In this document: one piece after another, positions 26,576-36,168 of the stretch | Position numbering within the stretch: the stretch's first letter is position 1 | How the letters are laid out: every line of letters starts with the position of its first letter | Origin: Caldilineaceae bacterium bin5 | GTDB taxonomy: Bacteria > Chloroflexota > Anaerolineae > Caldilineales > Caldilineaceae | Direction of reading: 5' to 3' | Length of the DNA stretch: 64,000 nt | Assembly: GCA_002238445.1 (NCBI GenBank) | Contig: MPML01000001.1 | Location: forward strand, 62,001-126,000 | Position numbers and translations under genes: made by a program | The notes under the pieces: generated by a model | What the model was told of the DNA's origin: nothing | Databases searched by the model: none | Seen by the model: the letters and a program-made list of their open reading frames with translations, nothing else

Positions 26576-27434
26576 CGCCGACGGCCGACTTTTGGACCGT
26601 GCAGCGCTCTCCTGCCCGCAGCACGCTTACCGGCTGCTCCAACGCGGCCGCTGCGGCGATAAAGGCGTCCGGTGGCGCGGTGTTGAAGGTGAACATCTCG
26701 TAGTGACATGGGATCGCCAGCTTTGCGTTGATCGCGCACGCGAGCGCGGCGGCTTCGCTCCCATTCAAATTGCCGGCAACTCTCCTCTCCGGCCTGCTGC
26801 CGTTGATTGGCAGGATGGCCACATCCACGTTGAATTGCGTCAGCCGTTCCACCAACCCGCTGTAGTGGATCGTGTCACCACTGTGATAGACGGTCCATGG
26901 GCCGAAGCGCACCACATAGCCGAGAAACTTGCACCTGCCTTCTTTGTCCCTCTCCAGTTCTTCATGGGCGGCGGCGATTCCGTGAAAGCTGAAGGCGCCT
27001 ACCTCTCTGTAGTCTCCGTCATCCAGGCCCACTGGCCAGGATGGATCGCAAGCAAGCCGCCCGGCTACGAAAGCTCGATTGGCTTCTGGGATGACGAACT
27101 GCAGGTCCGGATTCGCTTTCATCAGAGGACCGAGGGTCTCGCCATCGAGATGGTCGGTGTGGTTGTGACTTGACGTGACTATGTCGACGAAGTTTAGGCA
27201 GTCGGGCGCGACAACACGTTCGGTCATTCGAATGTGGGGTTTGTCGGAGGCGGCGTACTTGGTGGTGAGGGAATCGGAGAGGTAAGGATCGAAGAGAAGG
27301 ACGCGTCTCTGCCATTTGAGGAGAAAGCCGCTTTGGCCCAGCCACCAGATGTGCAGGACGCGTTCGTCGCCGGTTGCATCCTGCACATCCTGGAGGAAGG
27401 CTTCTTCCTGGAGGAAAGGTCTGATCAGTGACAT
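26550..27434 (-). CDS. UlaG-like metallo-beta-lactamase-fold hydrolase
   Basis: A 294-residue metal-dependent hydrolase. The metal motif is H90-N-H92-T-D94-H95 (SSHNHTDHLD), preceded by WWLGQSGFLL and FDPYLSD typical of the UlaG (L-ascorbate-6-phosphate lactonase) branch. A further His lies in PCHYEMF near residue 240. It starts 10 bases after the stop of the Gfo/Idh/MocA gene on the same strand, so the two form an operon. The pairing of a sugar dehydrogenase with a lactonase-like enzyme fits oxidation of a sugar to a lactone and its hydrolysis; this is inference. Confidence 0.88.
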   Translation of the reverse strand: MSLIRPFLQEEAFLQDVQDATGDERVLHIWWLGQSGFLLKWQRRVLLFDPYLSDSLTTKYAASDKPHIRMTERVVAPDCLNFVDIVTSSHNHTDHLDGETLGPLMKANPDLQFVIPEANRAFVAGRLACDPSWPVGLDDGDYREVGAFSFHGIAAAHEELERDKEGRCKFLGYVVRFGPWTVYHSGDTIHYSGLVERLTQFNVDVAILPINGSRPERRVAGNLNGSEAAALACAINAKLAIPCHYEMFTFNTAPPDAFIAAAAALEQPVSVLRAGERCTVQKSAVGAMTSRSGD

Positions 27435-27443
27435 TGGCAGGGA

Positions 27444-28697
27444 CTAAGCGTTCTCGATGATTTCCTGGCTGAGCTCACCTGTCTCTTCATTCTTCATGAT
27501 GACCTTGACCTGGCCGCCCGGCATCCGTTCTGTTTTCAGGATTGTCAGACCGGCCGCGGCGGCGAGCGCTTTGGCCGCGTCGGGTTCAGTTGCGGCGGCG
27601 GCCTCCTGCCCGCGACTGTCACGGATGAGGGGGACGTTTTCGCGGCCACGCCAGACTTCCAGCTCCACTGGTTCCCACTGGCGCGAGGATGCGGAACGGT
27701 AGCAGGCATCGATGACGGCGTTTACGACATAGCCATCGTAGAAGTTTTCTCTGGGTTGGGTGCCCTGGTCGATTGCGTTGAACATGTCGTCAAACATGTC
27801 GCTATAGCCCAATTCGACCACTTCATCGCCAACCGGGAAGAGCCAGCCACTCTCCGATTCGGCCTTTTCGGCGACGTAGCCGGCGCCGGCGCCGCTGGTG
27901 TACATTTCATAACCGGTGCGCAGGAAATGATTGAGCCAGATAGTGCCTTCGGTGCCGGCTACTTCGTCGCGCAGGTCCATGCCGCCGCGGAAAGTCCAGC
28001 TGACTTCGAACTGGCCGATGGCACCGTTTTCAAAGCGGATGAGGGCGATGCCGTTGTCTTCGGCGTCGATGGGGTGGACGAGGGTGTCGGCCCAGCACAT
28101 GACTTCGACGGGCCGGATGTCCTTGCCGATGAAGCTGCGGACGATTTCTATGCAGTGGCAGCCGAGGTCGACGATGGCGCCGCCGCCGGCCTGTTCGAGG
28201 TCCCAGAACCAGTCGCTGTGTGGCCCGGGGTGCGTTTCGCGCGAGCAGGCCCAGGTTACATCACCGAGGGCGCCGTTTTCGACGGAGGCGATGGCCTTCA
28301 GGGTCTTGGGCGTGTAGCAGAGGTCTTCGAGATAGCCACCGAAGGCTCCGGTCGCCTCGACTTTGTCCATCATTCGTTTGGCTTCTGCAGCGGTGCGGCC
28401 GAGGGGCTTCGTGCAGAGAATGGCCTTGCCGGCGTCGGCGGCCAGGTTGACGCACTCTTCGTGAATGTGGTTGGGCAGCCCGATGACAACCGTATCGATG
28501 TCATTGGAGGTACAGGCTTCGGTCAGGTCGGTCGTCCAAGCGGGGATGCCCCATTCCTCCGCGAATGCCTTGGCCCGTTCTGCCGAGCGGGAGTAAACGA
28601 GTTGCACACGGTCTTTCCCTCGTCCGCCGTTGAGGGCCATGGTGTAGAACATGCCGATCAGGCCGGTGCCAAGCATAGAGATTTTGTGTTCCTGCAC
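27444..28697 (-). CDS. Gfo/Idh/MocA-family NAD(P)-dependent oxidoreductase
   Basis: A 417-residue sugar or cyclitol dehydrogenase. The Rossmann motif [13 protein letters not shown] is at the N-terminus and the CTKPLG motif (family EKP variant) follows near residue 97. The C-terminal domain has [18 protein letters not shown] start with AAGGAG 9 bases upstream. A C-terminal extension of about 45 residues with Ala-rich sequence is longer than in many members. Probably oxidises a sugar at C1 or C3 with NAD(P), feeding the UlaG-like hydrolase directly downstream. Confidence 0.9.
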   Translation of the reverse strand: MQEHKISMLGTGLIGMFYTMALNGGRGKDRVQLVYSRSAERAKAFAEEWGIPAWTTDLTEACTSNDIDTVVIGLPNHIHEECVNLAADAGKAILCTKPLGRTAAEAKRMMDKVEATGAFGGYLEDLCYTPKTLKAIASVENGALGDVTWACSRETHPGPHSDWFWDLEQAGGGAIVDLGCHCIEIVRSFIGKDIRPVEVMCWADTLVHPIDAEDNGIALIRFENGAIGQFEVSWTFRGGMDLRDEVAGTEGTIWLNHFLRTGYEMYTSGAGAGYVAEKAESESGWLFPVGDEVVELGYSDMFDDMFNAIDQGTQPRENFYDGYVVNAVIDACYRSASSRQWEPVELEVWRGRENVPLIRDSRGQEAAAATEPDAAKALAAAAGLTILKTERMPGGQVKVIMKNEETGELSQEIIENA

Positions 28698-28824
28698 GTC
28701 TAGCGCTCCTTCCTAAGTGGATGAAAGATGGTCTCTTTTTCAGAAATGATAGTCAGTCCGGAACTACACGTCAATCCTGGCGATATTTCAGACGGAGAGC
28801 GTCTCATTGGCACTTCGCCTCGTC

Positions 28825-29886
28825 TCAATGGTTTCCTGTTATTTCCAGGGCAGCCTGGGCAGCTGCGGGGATACGCGGACCGAAGGCTCCGAATCGCTCA
28901 TCCAGTGTCTGGCCGCGCACGTAGCGGACATAGATCTGGGCGATGATTACGGTTACTCGAAACAGGCTAAGCGCATGATAGAAGTGAATGGCGGTAAGGT
29001 CGCGCCCGCTATGTTGGGCGTAGTGGGCGACAAGCTCCTCACGCCGCAGGAAACGGTCGTCAAGCGGCATCATGGCCATCGCCCGAAAGTGCGGGGGATC
29101 GTCGGGCAGGCACCACCAAGCAAGCAATGCGCCTACGTCGGAAAGGGGATCGCCGAGCGTACACATATCCCAGTCAAAGACTGCGACGATACGTCCTGGT
29201 TCCGCTGGATCCAGCATGACATTATCCAACTTATAGTCGTTGTGGACCAAGGCTGGTGCGGCCTCCGGTGGTTCGTTGCTTCTCAGCCAGTCATAGACCG
29301 CGTCCATTGCAGGCAGTTCCTCCAACTTCGCCGCCTGCCAGCGCCGCCACCAGCCATCGATCTGGCGCCTGATGAAACCGGCCGGTCGACCTAAATCCCC
29401 TAGACCTATAGCGTTGAAATCAACCGCGTGGAGATCTGAGAGGGTCTCGACGAGCGTTCTGCTCATGTGCACTGGAGCATCTTTCCAAGCATCGTAGACG
29501 GCAGGAATCGAAGTGCGAACGACGATGCCCTGACGTCGCTCCATCACGAAGAAAGGTGCGCCGACTATCGACTCGTCATCAGAAAACAGGTAAGCCCGGG
29601 GGGCGAGCGGGAAGGCCTTCCAGAGACGCAACAGCACCTTGGACTCTCTGGCCATATCATGGGCGGAAGGCGCGACAGGGCCGAGCGGAGGGCGGCGCAA
29701 CACGTACTCATGGCTGCCATAGTCAAGGAGGTAGGTGAGATTGGCCGCGCCGCCGCCGAATTGGCGAACGGTCAAGGGATTCTCCGAGCCAGGCAGTTTG
29801 CCGAGGAGGAATTCCGCGACGAGGTGTTCGTCAAGCCGCTCGTCGGGGCGCACTTTTATGGTATCACCAAGGTGTTGTGAAGACAT
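28825..29886 (-). CDS. APH-fold phosphotransferase (ACAD10/FadE36-like)
   Basis: A 353-residue kinase-like protein of the aminoglycoside phosphotransferase fold. The catalytic loop is VHNDYKLDN (catalytic Asp) and the metal-binding motif is FDWDMCTLGDP. N-terminal FGGGAANLTYLL resembles the nucleotide loop. This subfamily matches the kinase domain fused to acyl-CoA dehydrogenase in ACAD10, which acts on hydroxyacyl substrates, rather than drug-resistance enzymes. Start at ATG 29886; a longer frame to 29913 is possible and neither has a clear Shine-Dalgarno. No acyl-CoA dehydrogenase gene is adjacent. Confidence 0.85.
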   Translation of the reverse strand: MSSQHLGDTIKVRPDERLDEHLVAEFLLGKLPGSENPLTVRQFGGGAANLTYLLDYGSHEYVLRRPPLGPVAPSAHDMARESKVLLRLWKAFPLAPRAYLFSDDESIVGAPFFVMERRQGIVVRTSIPAVYDAWKDAPVHMSRTLVETLSDLHAVDFNAIGLGDLGRPAGFIRRQIDGWWRRWQAAKLEELPAMDAVYDWLRSNEPPEAAPALVHNDYKLDNVMLDPAEPGRIVAVFDWDMCTLGDPLSDVGALLAWWCLPDDPPHFRAMAMMPLDDRFLRREELVAHYAQHSGRDLTAIHFYHALSLFRVTVIIAQIYVRYVRGQTLDERFGAFGPRIPAAAQAALEITGNH

Positions 29887-30044
29887 AGAGATCGGGCAGA
29901 TTGGTCGGGCCATTTGGGCGGCGCGTATACCTTCGAGAACCGGTCGGTTCCGGGCGATTATATCGCAGTTTGGCGATTCTGTCCCTTACATGAGGACCGA
30001 CTTCATTATTTTCCTGGGCCCCCCGCTTGCGGCGCAACTTCGCT

Positions 30045-30073
30045 TTGACAACAGCCCTGAAATCAAGTACCGT
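30045..30073 (+). promoter_or_regulatory. Possible promoter upstream of PD-(D/E)XK gene
   Basis: A perfect TTGACA at 30045-30050 is followed after 17 bases by TACCGT, a weak -10. It lies in the 334-base gap 29887-30220, which otherwise shows nothing I can name. Confidence 0.35.
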
Positions 30074-30220
30074 TTAGGCGCGGATAGGCACTGCGTCGTT
30101 TACCCCGGTCGTCAGGTTGGGGCAGAGGCAATGGAATCCGACGGCGGATTGCTGACCATTGTGAATTGGTCAGGTCTCCGTGGAATACATTAGCGGTTCG
30201 AGCCATATTTTCCCCCAATC

Positions 30221-31087
30221 ATGGCAACGAATAAAGCGCGCGTGCAGTACCATAGGCTTCTTGGCTCAGGCATGCAGTTGAACTTGGCTTCGGTCAAAGT
30301 AACTGTCACGACGGAGTCGAGCATCCTTAGCGAGTCCCCCAGAGTAGACATTTTGCTCCTGAGGCGAGAGGGTGCGGCCTGGAACGGAGCACAACGTGCG
30401 CGATTGCCGGACGGTATACGTGATAGTACGGCGGCTCACATCCTGATTGAGTTCAAGTACACTGAATCGGTGACCGAAGACGGGCTTCTCCAGGCTGCTG
30501 CTTATGATCTTTTCTACCGTCAAGTGCAAGAATTGCCAAAGGAACAGACCCTGCCGGTCGTGTTGAGCGCAAAAACGCCTCAGCGGAGCCGGTTGGCTAA
30601 GTGGGGATACGAAGAATCGGAAAGAGGTGTCTTTCGAAGCAATCTCCCGCTTGTGGGTCGTGTGGTGCTACTGGTGCTAAACCGATTGCCGGCAAGTGCA
30701 AATAACGCCTTTGTAAAGCTTTTTGCCAGCCGAAAGCAGGAAAGAGATTCAGGTTTTGCTGCGCTGGCCAGATCAGGTATCGCAGAGTCGACGGATTTTC
30801 ACGCCTATATTCTCGGTTTGACCCAAAACCTCGATGTGAAAGGAGATACGGGCATGGCGGAAGTTTTGACCCCGGAGAAGGTGCTGGCTTACGGAAAGAG
30901 AATGCGAGAACTCGTTTTCGAAACGGGAACGCCGGAAGAGAGGCTGGCAGGCCTTAGCCCGGACGAAATACTGGCAGGTCTCAGCTTGGAGGAGCGGCGA
31001 AAGCTGCTTCATCTCTTGCAAAAGGAGATTGACGCGGGGGCCGAGGGCGGGACCGACAGGGCGAGAACCAACAAGGGCGAGAACTAA
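30221..31087 (+). CDS. PD-(D/E)XK nuclease-like protein (Rpn/PDDEXK transposase-like family)
   Basis: A 288-residue protein I cannot assign to a named family with certainty. D43 in PRVDILLL and E77-F-K79 in HILIEFKYTES have the spacing and strand context of a PD-(D/E)XK nuclease core. The middle reads VLSAKTPQRSRLAKWGYEES, and the C-terminus has the degenerate repeat LAGLSPDEILAGLSLEER seen in Rpn-type and PDDEXK family transposase/nuclease proteins. No good ribosome binding site precedes the ATG. It stands alone, without a partner toxin, methylase or transposon end, so its role is open: DNA repair, recombination-promoting nuclease, or defence. Confidence 0.65.
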   Translation: MATNKARVQYHRLLGSGMQLNLASVKVTVTTESSILSESPRVDILLLRREGAAWNGAQRARLPDGIRDSTAAHILIEFKYTESVTEDGLLQAAAYDLFYRQVQELPKEQTLPVVLSAKTPQRSRLAKWGYEESERGVFRSNLPLVGRVVLLVLNRLPASANNAFVKLFASRKQERDSGFAALARSGIAESTDFHAYILGLTQNLDVKGDTGMAEVLTPEKVLAYGKRMRELVFETGTPEERLAGLSPDEILAGLSLEERRKLLHLLQKEIDAGAEGGTDRARTNKGEN

Positions 31088-31197
31088 TAGGGCACTGCTT
31101 CTTCAGTGGCGTGCCTCTAATCGGAATGAGACAAGGGAAAGACGGATAGAAAGAAGCATTTCACCAGGCAGTTCCATCTTCATGGAGACTGGTCGAC

Positions 31198-32361
31198 ATG
31201 AGAATCACTGACATTCAGGCTGTTCGAGTAAGATTTCCTGAGCCTGAGCAAAGAACTGAACCGCGGCGCAAGGGTTGGGCAGAGACCGCGGAAGTCGCTA
31301 ATCCCATGTCCTGGTATCCCAAGGTCAAGCGGCACCGGAGCCTTTGGACACCGAAACACTGGGGACCGGTATGGTGCAAGGTAACGCTTGAGGACGGCAC
31401 CTGGGGCCTGGGACTGACCGACAATGGGCGGGTGGCTGCGGCAATCATAGACGATCACATTGCCCCCAATCTTATTGGCGAGGACGGGCTGGCTATTCAG
31501 CGGCTGGCGGACATGATGTTTCGCATGACGAAACCGTACGGTTCGGTAGGGCTTGCTGCTTATGCGGTGAGCGCCGTGGACCTGGCGCTTTGGGATGCGA
31601 AGGGCAAGGTGCTGGGCCGGCCGGTTTACAGTCTGATCGGGGGCCCGCAGAAGGACAAACAGTTCTGTTATTCGACGGGTAACGATCTGGACTGGTACAA
31701 GGAACTGGGATTCCGTGCGTTCAAACTGGCTTGCCCCTATGGCCCGGCGGACGGACTGGACGGCTTGCGCAAGAACGAGCAGATGGTGGCCGAAGCCAGA
31801 GAACTTGTGGGCGACGATGCCGAGCTGATGCTGGACTGCTGGATGGCATTCGACATCGAATACACGGTTCGCCTGGCAGAGACGCTGCGCCCTTACCGGC
31901 TCAAGTGGATGGAGGAGTGTCTCCTCTCAGAAGACCTCGACGGCCACGTTGAGGTGCGTGAGCGCATTCCCTGGCAGACGCTGACCACCGGCGAACACTG
32001 GTATACCCATATGCCCTTCCAATGGGCGTTGCGGCACAACGTCGTCGACATTTTGCAGCCTGACATAAATTGGGTGGGCGGCCTGAGCACCTGTCTGAAG
32101 ATCGCGTCGGCCGCCGACGCCGCTGGAAAGAAAGTAATATTGCACGGAGGAGGGCGCAACCCTTTCGGCCAGCATTTCACGCATGCCGTTGCCTGCGTTC
32201 CCTGGCTGGAGTACTTCATCGGCTCCGCGCCTGGCGTGCCATTGCAGGAGTCGGCGGGCATTCCCGGCCAGGCCGTCGCAGAAGACGGTTGGCTGGTCCC
32301 CTCCGATGCGCCGGGCTTCGGGCTTGAAATTTTGGAAGAGTGGATCGAACCATATTTTTGA
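31198..32361 (+). CDS. Enolase-superfamily dehydratase, L-rhamnonate dehydratase-like
   Basis: A 387-residue mandelate racemase/muconate lactonising enzyme. The N-terminal capping domain contains NPMSWYPKVKRHRSLW, resembling L-rhamnonate dehydratase. In the barrel, metal ligands are plausible in LMLDCWMAFD, KWMEECLL and TTGEHWY, with a catalytic His in ILHGGGRNPFGQHFTH. GGAG lies 9 bases upstream of the ATG. It begins a plus-strand unit with a PhyH oxygenase 66 bases downstream and a broken amidohydrolase. An acid-sugar dehydratase is the best guess; the exact sugar is not known. Confidence 0.85.
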   Translation: MRITDIQAVRVRFPEPEQRTEPRRKGWAETAEVANPMSWYPKVKRHRSLWTPKHWGPVWCKVTLEDGTWGLGLTDNGRVAAAIIDDHIAPNLIGEDGLAIQRLADMMFRMTKPYGSVGLAAYAVSAVDLALWDAKGKVLGRPVYSLIGGPQKDKQFCYSTGNDLDWYKELGFRAFKLACPYGPADGLDGLRKNEQMVAEARELVGDDAELMLDCWMAFDIEYTVRLAETLRPYRLKWMEECLLSEDLDGHVEVRERIPWQTLTTGEHWYTHMPFQWALRHNVVDILQPDINWVGGLSTCLKIASAADAAGKKVILHGGGRNPFGQHFTHAVACVPWLEYFIGSAPGVPLQESAGIPGQAVAEDGWLVPSDAPGFGLEILEEWIEPYF

Positions 32362-32427
32362 GGCACACTTTAGCGACTGAAGAAATCATAGCGCGGCTCG
32401 CCCAATCTATCCACAAGGAGCATCCAC

Positions 32428-33288
32428 ATGCTTTCCAGAAAACAGATTGACTTTTATCACGAAAACGGCTACCTGGGGGTGGAAGGCGTCCTTTCAGCTG
32501 ACGAGGTGGCGGAATTGCGCAGGGTAACCGACGGATTCGTCCAACTCAGCGCCAGCGTCACTGACCATACCGATGTTTTTGATCTTGAGCCAGGTCACAC
32601 GCCGGAGTCGCCCAAATTGCGCCGGCTCAAGGATCCGGTGATGCAGCATGAGGTATACAAGAAGTGTCTCCAGCACCCTCGCATCCTGGATATTGCCGAG
32701 CAGCTCGTCGGACCTGGTGTGCGCACGAACGGCAACAAGCTGAATATGAAGTCACCGGAATACGGCAGTCCTGTAGAGTGGCATCAGGACTGGGCTTTCT
32801 ATCCGCATACCAATGACGATTTGCTGGCGGTCGGCGTCAGTATGGACGACATGCGGTATGAGAACGGCTGCCTGCTGGTCATTCCCGGCTCACACAAGGG
32901 CCCGATTTATTCGCATCACCAGGACGGGCACTTTGCCGGGGCCGTCACTGTTGAGGTGCCGGACGCGGATAAAGCAGTTCCTATTGAACTGGAGGCCGGC
33001 GGCATTTCGATCCACCATGTGCGGACGCTGCATGCATCCGCCAAGAACGTCTCCTCCCGTCACCGCAGATTGCTTCTGTATCAATACTGCTCCGTGGACT
33101 CCTGGTATCTGCAGGGATACCCGAATTGGGAGGCATATGCGGACAGCGTGTTGCGCGGCGAACCTTGCAACCGCCCGCGGCTGGCCGATGTGCCGGTGTT
33201 GATGCCCTTGCCGGAGGCCCTGCGCGGGGGCTCAATTTACGAGACACAGACGATTCTCGAGAAGCCTGTCTTCGCAGTCGCGGAATGA
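32428..33288 (+). CDS. Phytanoyl-CoA dioxygenase (PhyH) family oxygenase
   Basis: A 286-residue Fe(II)/2-oxoglutarate oxygenase. H119 and D121 in VEWHQDWAFYPHT and distal H202 in VRTLHASAKN form the facial triad; an arginine near 212-214 is placed to bind 2-oxoglutarate. The core motif GCLLVIPGSHKG is typical. AAGGAG precedes the ATG by 7 bases. It is only distantly similar to the PhyH gene at 12660-13553, so they do not look like a recent duplication. It lies 7 bases upstream of the frameshifted amidohydrolase. Confidence 0.9.
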   Translation: MLSRKQIDFYHENGYLGVEGVLSADEVAELRRVTDGFVQLSASVTDHTDVFDLEPGHTPESPKLRRLKDPVMQHEVYKKCLQHPRILDIAEQLVGPGVRTNGNKLNMKSPEYGSPVEWHQDWAFYPHTNDDLLAVGVSMDDMRYENGCLLVIPGSHKGPIYSHHQDGHFAGAVTVEVPDADKAVPIELEAGGISIHHVRTLHASAKNVSSRHRRLLLYQYCSVDSWYLQGYPNWEAYADSVLRGEPCNRPRLADVPVLMPLPEALRGGSIYETQTILEKPVFAVAE

Positions 33289-33295
33289 TGCACCT

Positions 33296-34169
33296 ATGAT
33301 AATCGACAGCCACTGCCACGCGTGGGAGCGCTGGCCTTACGAACCGCCCGTGCCGGACTTTCACGGCAAGGGCCGGTTTGAGCAACTACTGAACGAAATG
33401 GACGTGAACGGCGTGGACCAGGCATTCCTGGTCTGCGCTGGGATCGAACATAATCCACATAATAATGACTACATCGCCCGGATGAGCCGCCTTTACTCCG
33501 GACGAATTCGCCAGGTTGCGGACGTAGATTGCAGTTGGTCGGATACGTACCACACGCCGGGTGCGGCAGAGCGGCTCCGCCAGGCTGCGGAGCGCTGGTC
33601 GTTGTCGGCATTCACTCACTATATGAAGGCCGAGGACGATGGTGGCTGGCTATACGGAGAGGACGGGTTGGCGTTTTTCGGAACGGCGGCTGAGATGGGG
33701 CTGATCGGCAGCATCGCCTGCTCGCCCCCTCACCACGCCCCCCTGCCCCCCCCATCCCCCCGCCGCGCTGCACAGAGTTGCGGAGCGTTTCCCGCAGCTG
33801 CCCATTTTTATCCACCATATGGGACACCCCCGGGTCGGTGAGAAGGAGAGGCTGGAACAGGTACTTGCCTCGGCGCGCTATCCCAATATCGGTGTCAAAG
33901 TATCCGGGTTTTACTATTCTACAAAGCAGGGTTTCTGGGATTTTCCCTATGCAGATTCGATAAGGGAAATCGTATTGCCGCTATACGAAACCTTTGGTCC
34001 CGAGCGACTGTACTGGGGTTCCGACTATCCGGTTTGCCTGCGAAACATGACCTATAGGCAGGCCATCGAGTGCTTCCGCAGCCACTGCGGTTTCATCACT
34101 GAGGCGGATCAGGCCTTGATCATGGGGGAGAATCTTCGCCGGCTGCTCGACTCAGGCGGTGACCGGTAA
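33296..34169 (+). pseudogene. Amidohydrolase_2-family gene interrupted by a frameshift in a poly-C stretch
   Basis: The 5' part encodes an amidohydrolase N-terminus (IIDSHCHAWERWPYE, with H-x-H), in frame to LIGSIACSP near 33725. The 3' part, in the +1 frame, reads LHRVAERFPQLPIFIHHMGH through LYWGSDYPV to a stop at 34169. Between them, 33724-33766 contains C-runs of 5, 6, 8 and 6, and a one-base gain (or two-base loss) there would join the frames into one protein of about 290 residues. All other family blocks are intact, so the change is recent, a sequencing or assembly error, or slippage in a variable tract. It overlaps the convergent ABC exporter by 18 bases. Confidence 0.8.
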
Positions 34170-35960
34170 AGGACGAGCAGAGGAGCTCCACGCCAGTTGC
34201 TGCTCGACAGCCGGCTCCTCTTCATTCAGTCGGGATTGTACAAGATTGAGGTGGCGATAGATGCCATCCACTGCCATTAGTTCGTCATGGCTGCCCTGTT
34301 CGGCGATGCCCTCGTCCTGCAGTACTACGATCTGGTCGGCATTGCGGATGGTGGAGAGCCGATGGGCGATCATCAACGTTGTTCGACCTTCCATCAACCG
34401 TTCCAGCGCCTGCTGAATCAGTAACTCTGTCTCCGTATCCACAGAAGAAGTCGCCTCGTCGAGGATCAGAATTGGTGCATCCTTGAGCACGGCGCGGGCG
34501 ATGGCCAGACGCTGTTTCTGGCCGCCCGAGAGTTTCACACCCCGCTCGCCGATAACGGTATCATAGCCATCCGGCAGTTTGTCGATGAATTCGACGGCGT
34601 TGGCTACACGCGCCGCCTCTTTCATCTCTACGTCCGCGGCGTCCGGCCTTCCGAACAGGATGTTTTCGCGCACGGTGCCATGGAAAAGGAAGACATCCTG
34701 CAAAACGATACTGATCTGCCGGCGCAGACTTTCGATAGTCAATTCGCGGATGTCTTGTCCGTCGAGCGAAATCCGCCCTTTGTTCACATCGTAGAATCGG
34801 GGAACCAGGCTGGCCAGCGTCGACTTGCCAACACCGGTTGGACCGACCAGGGCGACGACGGAAGCGGCGGGAATCTTCAAATTGATGTTGCGCAGGACAG
34901 GTTGGTCGGTCAGGTAGGAAAAACTGACATTGTCGAAGATAATTTTTCCTCTCGCCCGTCCTGGGTACTCGATGGCGTTGGGCTGGTCGACAATATCTGG
35001 CTCTTCGCTAAGAAGCTCACTCACGCGTTCTGCTCCAGCCAGCGCCTCCTGGATCGCCTCCCAGGCATGGCTCAGATGCCGCACAGGCTGGTAAAACAGT
35101 TCCAAATAGAGAAAGAAGGCCACCAGGTCTTCGATCGGCAGTTCACCGCCCAGGGCCAATCTGCCTCCAAAGTAGATTACGACAACGACGCCTAGCGCCG
35201 ATGCGAAATGGACAAACGGCTCGAAGGTTGCCAGTAGCCTGAGCGCGTGCAGAAGAGAGCGCTTATAGTTCTCGATGCGGACGCCGATTCGCTCTGATTC
35301 CGTCCGTTCGCGGGTGAAGGTCTTGATTTCGCGAATACCGGAGAGATTATCCTGCAAGATGGCGTTGAGTTCACCCAATTCAGCCTGGCGCTCGCGAAAG
35401 GCCGGGCGTACGTACTTGGCAAAGCCTCGCATTGCCAGGATGATGAGAGGAATGGGAACCAGCGTAAGTAGCGTCAGCTGCGCGTTCATGATCAGCAGCA
35501 TGGTGCTAACGCCCACCAAGGTCAGGACATTCACCAACACGTCGGGCACGGCGTGGGCAATCAGCTTCTCCAGCAGATCCGAGTCATTGACAACGCGCGA
35601 CATCAGCTGGCCGGTTTGCTTATCTTCATAGTAGTGCAGCGACATCCGCTGGAGGTGCCGATAGAGGGCGACACGCACGTCAGCGACCACGCCCCAACCG
35701 GCAACATGGGCCATGTAACTGCGTAAGAATTCCAGCCCGGCCCTTGCTGCATAAATGGCCAAGGCTAAGAGGGCGAGGCGCGTTACGAGACTGGAGGAGA
35801 GGGCGTCAGAGCTCCCCGTCCGAACGGTCGCGATCAGCTCACGAATGAACCAGGGGGCAAAGAGCTGGACGCCAACAAGCAGGATCATACTGACTACGGT
35901 TACCAGCAGGGGCTTGCGATATGGAAGGGTATACTTGAAAAGTGATTTGAAGAAATCCAT
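34152..35960 (-). CDS. ABC exporter, fused permease-ATPase (MsbA/MDR-like)
   Basis: A 602-residue half-transporter. Six transmembrane helices occupy about residues 15-310. The nucleotide-binding domain has Walker A GPTGVGKST, signature LSGGQKQRLAIARAV, Walker B ILILDEATSSVD and an H-loop in MIAHRLSTI. AAGG lies 5 bases before the ATG. It should work as a homodimer exporting lipids, peptides or drugs. A large inverted repeat at 35995-36048 lies in its upstream region. Confidence 0.93.
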   Translation of the reverse strand: MDFFKSLFKYTLPYRKPLLVTVVSMILLVGVQLFAPWFIRELIATVRTGSSDALSSSLVTRLALLALAIYAARAGLEFLRSYMAHVAGWGVVADVRVALYRHLQRMSLHYYEDKQTGQLMSRVVNDSDLLEKLIAHAVPDVLVNVLTLVGVSTMLLIMNAQLTLLTLVPIPLIILAMRGFAKYVRPAFRERQAELGELNAILQDNLSGIREIKTFTRERTESERIGVRIENYKRSLLHALRLLATFEPFVHFASALGVVVVIYFGGRLALGGELPIEDLVAFFLYLELFYQPVRHLSHAWEAIQEALAGAERVSELLSEEPDIVDQPNAIEYPGRARGKIIFDNVSFSYLTDQPVLRNINLKIPAASVVALVGPTGVGKSTLASLVPRFYDVNKGRISLDGQDIRELTIESLRRQISIVLQDVFLFHGTVRENILFGRPDAADVEMKEAARVANAVEFIDKLPDGYDTVIGERGVKLSGGQKQRLAIARAVLKDAPILILDEATSSVDTETELLIQQALERLMEGRTTLMIAHRLSTIRNADQIVVLQDEGIAEQGSHDELMAVDGIYRHLNLVQSRLNEEEPAVEQQLAWSSSARPLPVTA

Positions 35961-35994
35961 CTTGACCTTCAGTATGTCAAGGGCGCATAAGAAC

Positions 35995-36048
35995 CTCGCC
36001 GAGTTTGTCTTTCCTCTATCGGCAGAGAAAAGACAAAAAGCGGGCGAG
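35995..36048 (-). terminator. Imperfect hairpin between M23 and ABC exporter genes
   Basis: CTCGCC (35995-36000) with GGCGAG (36043-36048), and inside it TTTGTCTTT (36004-36012) with AAAGACAAA (36029-36037), form a two-part stem. It lies after the M23 gene and before the exporter gene on the minus strand, so it may end the first transcript or regulate the second. No T-run follows. Confidence 0.45.
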
Positions 36049-36168
36049 GCAGCAACTCTTAGAGATTTACCTGCCGAGAATCAGTCAGCACCAGGAAATA
36101 AAGCCTCAAGTGAATGGAACGGACGGCAATAGTTCCTGGCCAACCTTTTGTTCAAGTCAAAGGCTACT

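Noticed and set aside
27756-28703. A 315-codon plus-strand frame opposite the Gfo/Idh/MocA gene.
   Set aside because: GC-driven antisense frame; the minus-strand reading has clear Rossmann and CTKP motifs.
29990-30193. Short plus-strand frame starting MRTDFIIFLGPP upstream of the PD-(D/E)XK gene.
   Set aside because: No ribosome binding site, no family resemblance, and it overlaps a possible promoter.
35960-35980. TTGACA on the minus strand just upstream of the ABC exporter as a -35 box.
   Set aside because: A -10 at normal spacing would fall inside the coding region, so it cannot serve this start codon.
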